A stretch of 64,000 nt of DNA from Calvatia gigantea (Eukaryota; Basidiomycota; Agaricomycetes; Agaricales; Lycoperdaceae), in contig JACAAK010000001.1 of the NCBI GenBank assembly GCA_025093985.1, positions 2,480,001 to 2,544,000 on the forward strand, in the 5' to 3' direction. The notes beneath the pieces were generated by a model. It worked only from the letters and a program-made list of their open reading frames with translations. It had not been told where the DNA came from and did no database searches. The translations under genes and the position numbers were made by a program. Positions 59,629-64,000 of this stretch are shown here, piece by piece. Positions within the stretch are counted from its first letter, which is position 1; every line of letters begins with the position of its first letter.

Positions 59629-60611
59629 ATGCTGGGTCATATATTTTCTGCTACTTTCATTTTGACGGGGATTAGTGTGGTTACTACACAAGCGTGTGTT
59701 GTCATTTTGCTTACAACTAGACATGGATGATAATCCTCAGATGATGACAGTCTACAGGTGTCACTCACATCGACTTGTTCTGCTACTCTCCAGGGCCTTT
59801 TCACCGCCCCTGAGGCCAGATGTCTTAACCTACCGTCGCTCCTGTCCTTTATTGTCAACCCAAACAAATCAGTTCCGCGAACTATCAACCTTTGGCTGAC
59901 CGGCCTCTGCAGTGTGGGATCTTGCAGCGACGAGGCCATCGCTACTATCGTCGCTAACGTCACTCATGGTTGCTCGGAGGATTTCCCGAAAGCCAACATT
60001 GATATTGCTAGCGTTCAAGACAAGGTTACGAACATAGCCCAGAAAGTCTATCCAACTGTCAGGAAGGCAGTGTGCTTGAAGGAGTAAGTTCCAAACCCTT
60101 GAACGTGTCCATTAGCATCAGCAAGGTCAACCAATCTCAAATTACAGCACGACGGCGAATGAGCTTTGCGTTACGCAGACTCTCAATAATGTGGAGGCGG
60201 CGATTGGGAAATTGGGTCCCGAGGATTTGGATATTGACACCATCAATCAAGATATTCAAACCTTCCTCACCTCAAATCTCACGGAAATCGCCTGTACCAA
60301 CTGCATGAAATCCGCCTACACCATAGGCAGAAGCGATTTTCCGGAGCAGGTATCTCGCGCTGACCAGCCTTTTGAGCTCCTTTGTGGCACTTCTTTCCTG
60401 GGTGAGCCTCAACCAACTAATATATAACGTTTTGGGTACATTGATTTCGATTGTAGATGGAAATGTTCCTTCAAACGTTGTGGTTACAGCCAACCAGGAC
60501 AAATTTTCCGCGAAGATCCTCAGTGCTAATTCTGGTGTTCTTTTGGCGTCCATCAAATGGCCAATTTCAGCCTGGAGTTTGTTGATGCTTTCAACTGTTT
60601 CAGTATTCTGA
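59629..60611 (+). CDS. Secreted GPI-anchored-type protein, DUF7729-like
   Basis: Predicted cell-surface protein. MLGHIFSATFILTGISVVTT is a signal peptide. After an intron comes a Cys-rich domain: CSATLQGLFTAPEARCLNLP, LLSFIVNPNKSVPRTINLWL, TGLCSVGSCSDEAIATIVAN, VTHGCSEDFP. The pattern C..CLN.....S....INxWL..LC....CS...I......T.GC is that of the fungal DUF7729 family. The rest (QDKVTNIAQKVYPTVRKAVC; TLNNVEAAIGKLGPEDLDID; EIACTNCMKSAYTIGR) is helical, with more Cys pairs. A C-terminal hydrophobic stretch (WPISAWSLLMLSTVSVF) preceded by small residues suggests a GPI-attachment signal. The exact first splice joint is unclear. Stop at 60609-60611. Confidence 0.72.
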
Positions 60612-60925
60612 TGTAATTCCTCGTAGATCTAAGCTATATCATAGAGGGAATCGTTTACTATAATCACCACGAAGTATATGGTTTGAGAAATACAATAACA
60701 TAACTCTTACTGTGAAGGGGAAGACAAAATGAGCGAACTTAGCCCTCCCAATGCTGAACATCACGTGCCCAACCATGGATGAAGCCCACGAGGTACTCTT
60801 TCCGATCGCCTCCTCGGTTCTACACCCGCTGAGCCTTCCGACGAGCGTCCACTTTTTCATAAGTCGACTGTCCCTGTTTCTATTCCTTCTAGTACACCTA
60901 TTGGGAAAAGTAGTGTTGAATTTAT
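60612..60925. promoter_or_regulatory. Upstream region of the DUF4045/gelsolin-type gene
   Basis: 3' region of the secreted-protein gene, then the promoter and pyrimidine-rich leader of the next gene. No separate gene. Confidence 0.4.
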
Positions 60926-63900
60926 ATGGAGCCAGTAACGCCCTCGCGGCGGGCAACATTCGATCTTCCCAAGCCAGAAACTGGACTTGCGGAATGGACG
61001 AGCAAGATCAAGGCTCTCCAGCGCCAGGTTGACGCGGACGAGGAAGCGGAGCAGAAAAGCCTCGAGGAGGAGATTGTGGCCGCTCGGCGCGCAAGGCTTC
61101 GTAGGAGTCGAGGTTATGGTGGTGATAGCGTCGACCTCTGTGAGTTTCCCAAGTCGGTGGGCGAAATCTGAGAAGTTAAACATTATCGTTTCTATGCCAT
61201 AGCAGCATCTCCCAGTACAGTGGGAACACCCTTGTCGAACTTGAAAAGACTGCCTTCATCCGATACATTGAAATCTTCATTGGAAAAACATACCAACCAA
61301 GATTCCAACCTGCGTAAATCGGCCGGAGCGTCTCCTTCATTAAACGTCGATGCATCGTCTATCACTCAAGGTGTACTTCCTCGACCGAGTCAGTTTTCTG
61401 CGGTTCAACCTCCTCCATCTCAACGGCCAGACCCTGTTTCCTTAGCTTCCTTCATTGGAGGTCGTGCGGCAGGGCCCCGTCTGAATCGTCATGCGCCTCA
61501 ACAGGATGCCCATGACCCAACACAATTTGTACAACGGTCCAACAATGGACCTCACCCAATTTTTGGCAAAGGTGGTGTCGCAATGCCCGGAATGGTTACT
61601 AAGGCTGGCAGTACCGTTCGGGATGCAATAAAGGCATCCGAGGCAGTTGAGCGCTACCAACCTCGCTTGGTTAAGCGCACTTCGACCCCTTCTCTTGCGA
61701 AACTGGTGGAAGAAGTTCCCACTCCTCGATCCGTTTCTCCTCAGAAGACTGGATCGCGTGACAGGACAATTAGCACGCCTCCAGTTGCGAAGAATTACCT
61801 TGAGCATGCAGAGCAACGTCCCGTGTCACCCCAGAAAACGGGCCCGCGCGAACGGACACTCAGCACACCTGGTCCTCCGACGGCAGCTCTAAAGTCAATC
61901 GGTAACTTTGCCTCGCGATCCAGCGTCACCCGTCCGACTTCTGAAAGTCCTGTTGCGGAAACTCGGCCCAAGACTCCAAACAGAGATAGCGTATTATCCA
62001 CTTCTTCACGTACATCAACTTCGTTCAGTATGTCTACTGAAAAACCGGCTACCCCTCGCCACGGGGCAACTATCACTAATTCGCCAGCTAAGTCTTCAAT
62101 CTCCACTCCGTCTCTTGCACGACCTATCCTGCCCGAGCCGCGCCTTCCTTCTCAGTCGCCTGTTATATCAGCGAATGCTTCCCCGGCGTTCCAAAAACAA
62201 TCCCCCCAAAAGGATCCCACTCCTTCTATTAGTCGGCTCCAAGGTCGAGGCTTTGTTCAGAGCATAGTTAGGGCCAGTGCCCAGTTTGAAGGCTCAACTA
62301 CCTCCAGTCCGCCCTCAGCTCCGAGACCCAACAGTGGGCGTAAAAGCACGGTTTTAAATCGTTGGCAGCCTAACACTACGCCCCCTTCCCCAACGCCGGT
62401 CTCTATACCTCGACAAGGCTCCCCTGTCCGGAAAGCCTTCTCCGAGTTAACTACGAGATCGGATCCTCCCTCACACAAGCTACCTAAACCTGCTTCCGTG
62501 ACTCCGCCACCCGCGCCAGCGAAAATTCTCAAACCAAAGACCTCCCATCCGTTGTTGCATCCCGATCCACTGGTGCCTCAAGAGCCCCTTAGTCCTCGCC
62601 TTGCCAAACTAGCTAAAACCATGCTTCCTCCAGACGGCAGCCCTGGTTTTGGTTCGGCGACGACCATGGTTGTGTATAAGCCGAAGTCTCCGGAGAAATC
62701 CCCTTCACCTGAGGAACCAGCACCAACTTCATCTGTTGATGAGTTGGGTGTCAGACGTGATCCTAACTCCGGTACCAAGGGCAAAGCGAGATTTTCAAGC
62801 CCTTTGGAACTTCCTAACCCGGGAGGAAAACCCTTGAATCATGTGCGTTCATTCCGGTAATGTTATATCGGTGTCTACTTACAATAAGTTTGTGGCGCAC
62901 CCACCTTTCTTGTAATCACCCGATATACCCATGATATCGGTCATCCAATTATACATTCTTGCATTATGAACTCAGCCTACCAAGGATCGAGCGCGGAAGC
63001 CTAAAAAGAATAGGGATGCGAGCGGGGAAGCACAATCACAAATCACGTCTATATCTGAGCCGATTCAGGGGACTGGGTTTTTGTTATCCCATTCACCGCA
63101 GCTTTCACGCCAGCCAAGTCCTAAAGCTGTTAATGAATCCCCATCATTTTCTTCTTCACTTTCCAACGCCTCAAACACAAGGGAGCTACTTACAGAGAAG
63201 GACCCTGCTTCCAGAGTTTCCATTGCGGCTCAAAAGTGGGGCCAGATTGGGCTAATTGGAGTCAAGCCTGTCTCCCCTTCACCAGCCCGAGCTCATGCTC
63301 CAGCATACCAATCCGAGGTCAAACCCAAAACTGATTCAAACCTCATCCGCCAGGCTTTACCCGGTATGGCACCGGACGCAGACAGCGCGCGTCCTTCACA
63401 AGTCGTCACCAAATCAAAATCTCCGTCACCTGAGTCAACCCTGCAGGCCTCGGGCGATCCTAGACCCATAGCTTCCAGCCAAGATGTTAGCCCTTCCAGC
63501 ACACCCGGATATGATAGATCCCCTGATAGCACCAGAGACCATCCGAAATCCTCGAGTCCTGTGAAGGGCGATAGACCACCACCAAGGTCCCCTGCTTCAC
63601 CCAAGCACACACGGATTCCAAGCACGGGCAACAGGGCTCGTGTGATGGATGTTGCTCAAGCCCTGAACGAATATAGCGCTCTCAGCAGCGGGGAAGGCGC
63701 TAAATCCCATGAAGAGACCTCACCTCCTGACCCGGAGTCTATACCAGAACTAGTAGTTGCCCCCCGGAATATTGTCCCGCCTTCACCAGAGAGAAGGAGA
63801 TCGAGTTATGATCGATTTTCCATTGTATCTGTGATGCCACCGCTGAAGGAGGAAGCCACCCCGGGTGGGACACCTTTCGGAACATTAACTCGGACGCCGG

Positions 63901-64000
63901 ATACCCTTTCACAGCCGGCCCTCGTTAAAGTGGAATCTGATGCTCCGGAGGAACGTTTGCAAGATACCAAAGAAGAAAAGCAGGAGAAAAATGTGATTCA
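60926..64000 (+). CDS. Large disordered cytoskeleton-type protein (DUF4045/gelsolin-like), partial at window end
   Basis: The ATG at 60926 gives MEPVTPSRRATFDLPKPETG and LAEWTSKIKALQRQVDADEE, with a charged helix (AEQKSLEEEIVAARRARLRR). After a 63-nt intron (GTGAGT..CCATAG) a 1.6-kb Ser/Pro-rich exon contains repeated SPQKTG(S/P)R(D/E)RT(I/L)STP units (61735-61870), GRGFVQSIVRASAQFEGS and RKSTVLNRWQP. The exon ends KPLNH; an intron of about 160 nt leads to PTKDRARKPKKNRDASGEAQ, AAQKWGQIGLIGVKP and ARVMDVAQALNEYSALSSGE, still open at 64000. The W-helix start, FVQS and RW motifs and TKDRA..P block recall fungal DUF4045 proteins that carry C-terminal gelsolin repeats; those repeats, if present, lie beyond the window. 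The assignment is tentative. Confidence 0.66.

Overview
The window is nuclear DNA from a filamentous basidiomycete, most likely an Agaricomycete. Almost every gene is broken by short introns (about 50-65 nt, GT..AG). Coding segments read as fungal proteins, CT-rich leaders precede several genes, and several encoded families (velvet factor, DUF6533 seven-helix proteins, DUF7729 secreted proteins, basidiomycete-type arrestin) fit this group. No rRNA, tRNA, CRISPR or bacterial-type operon was found. Exon boundaries were read by eye from splice consensus and protein continuity. The outer CDS limits are therefore more reliable than the internal joints.

Layout, left to right. At 50-1796 there is an MFS anion/vitamin-type permease (+). 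A gap follows that carries a 670-bp terminal-inverted-repeat element (1958-2627). At 3395-5113 is a BSD-domain protein (-), at 5319-6815 the arginine-pathway carbamoyl-phosphate synthase small subunit (-), and at 7295-7830 a weak candidate small gene (+). A very large disordered protein with a CCHC-like knuckle occupies 8333-12963 (-). It is head-to-head with a complex I NDUFB2-type subunit (13105-13452, +). Next come a Cdc1/Ted1/MPPE1-type phosphoesterase (13782-15472, +), an alpha-arrestin-like protein (16397-17982, +), UDP-glucose pyrophosphorylase (18997-21046, +) and ribosomal protein eS8 (23349-24253, +).

The structural centre of the window is an inverted duplication of about 7.4 kb (arms about 24566-27562 and 28968-31937). 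Each arm carries a copy of a DUF6533-type seven-transmembrane gene and a second, decayed and unidentified coding unit. The right-hand membrane gene looks intact and the left copy is frameshifted. The spacer holds a 619-bp hAT-like non-autonomous element with a perfect 8-bp target-site duplication. Blocks where the arms look identical sit inside otherwise diverged arms and suggest gene conversion.

To the right is a compact housekeeping block: LSM2 (32256-32785, +), WDR83/MORG1 (33004-34226, -), an F-box/WD-like protein (34302-36099, +) sharing a 75-bp divergent promoter with WDR83, a velvet regulator (37182-38825, +), a Ten1-like small OB-fold protein (39259-39789, +) and a Ser-rich basic protein (40831-42178, +). 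A gene-poor 7-kb tract (42179-49202) with simple repeats and decayed coding patches follows. Then come a conserved Pro-rich protein (49203-51138, +), another gene-poor 5-kb tract, uS7 (56280-57179, -), a TPR-like protein (57475-58830, -), a secreted GPI-type DUF7729-like protein (59629-60611, +), and the start of a large disordered DUF4045/gelsolin-type protein that runs off the right edge (60926->64000).

The genes do not form one pathway. The window is a normal mix of housekeeping genes (translation, splicing, respiration, arginine and UDP-glucose metabolism) with islands of mobile-element and duplicated sequence between them.
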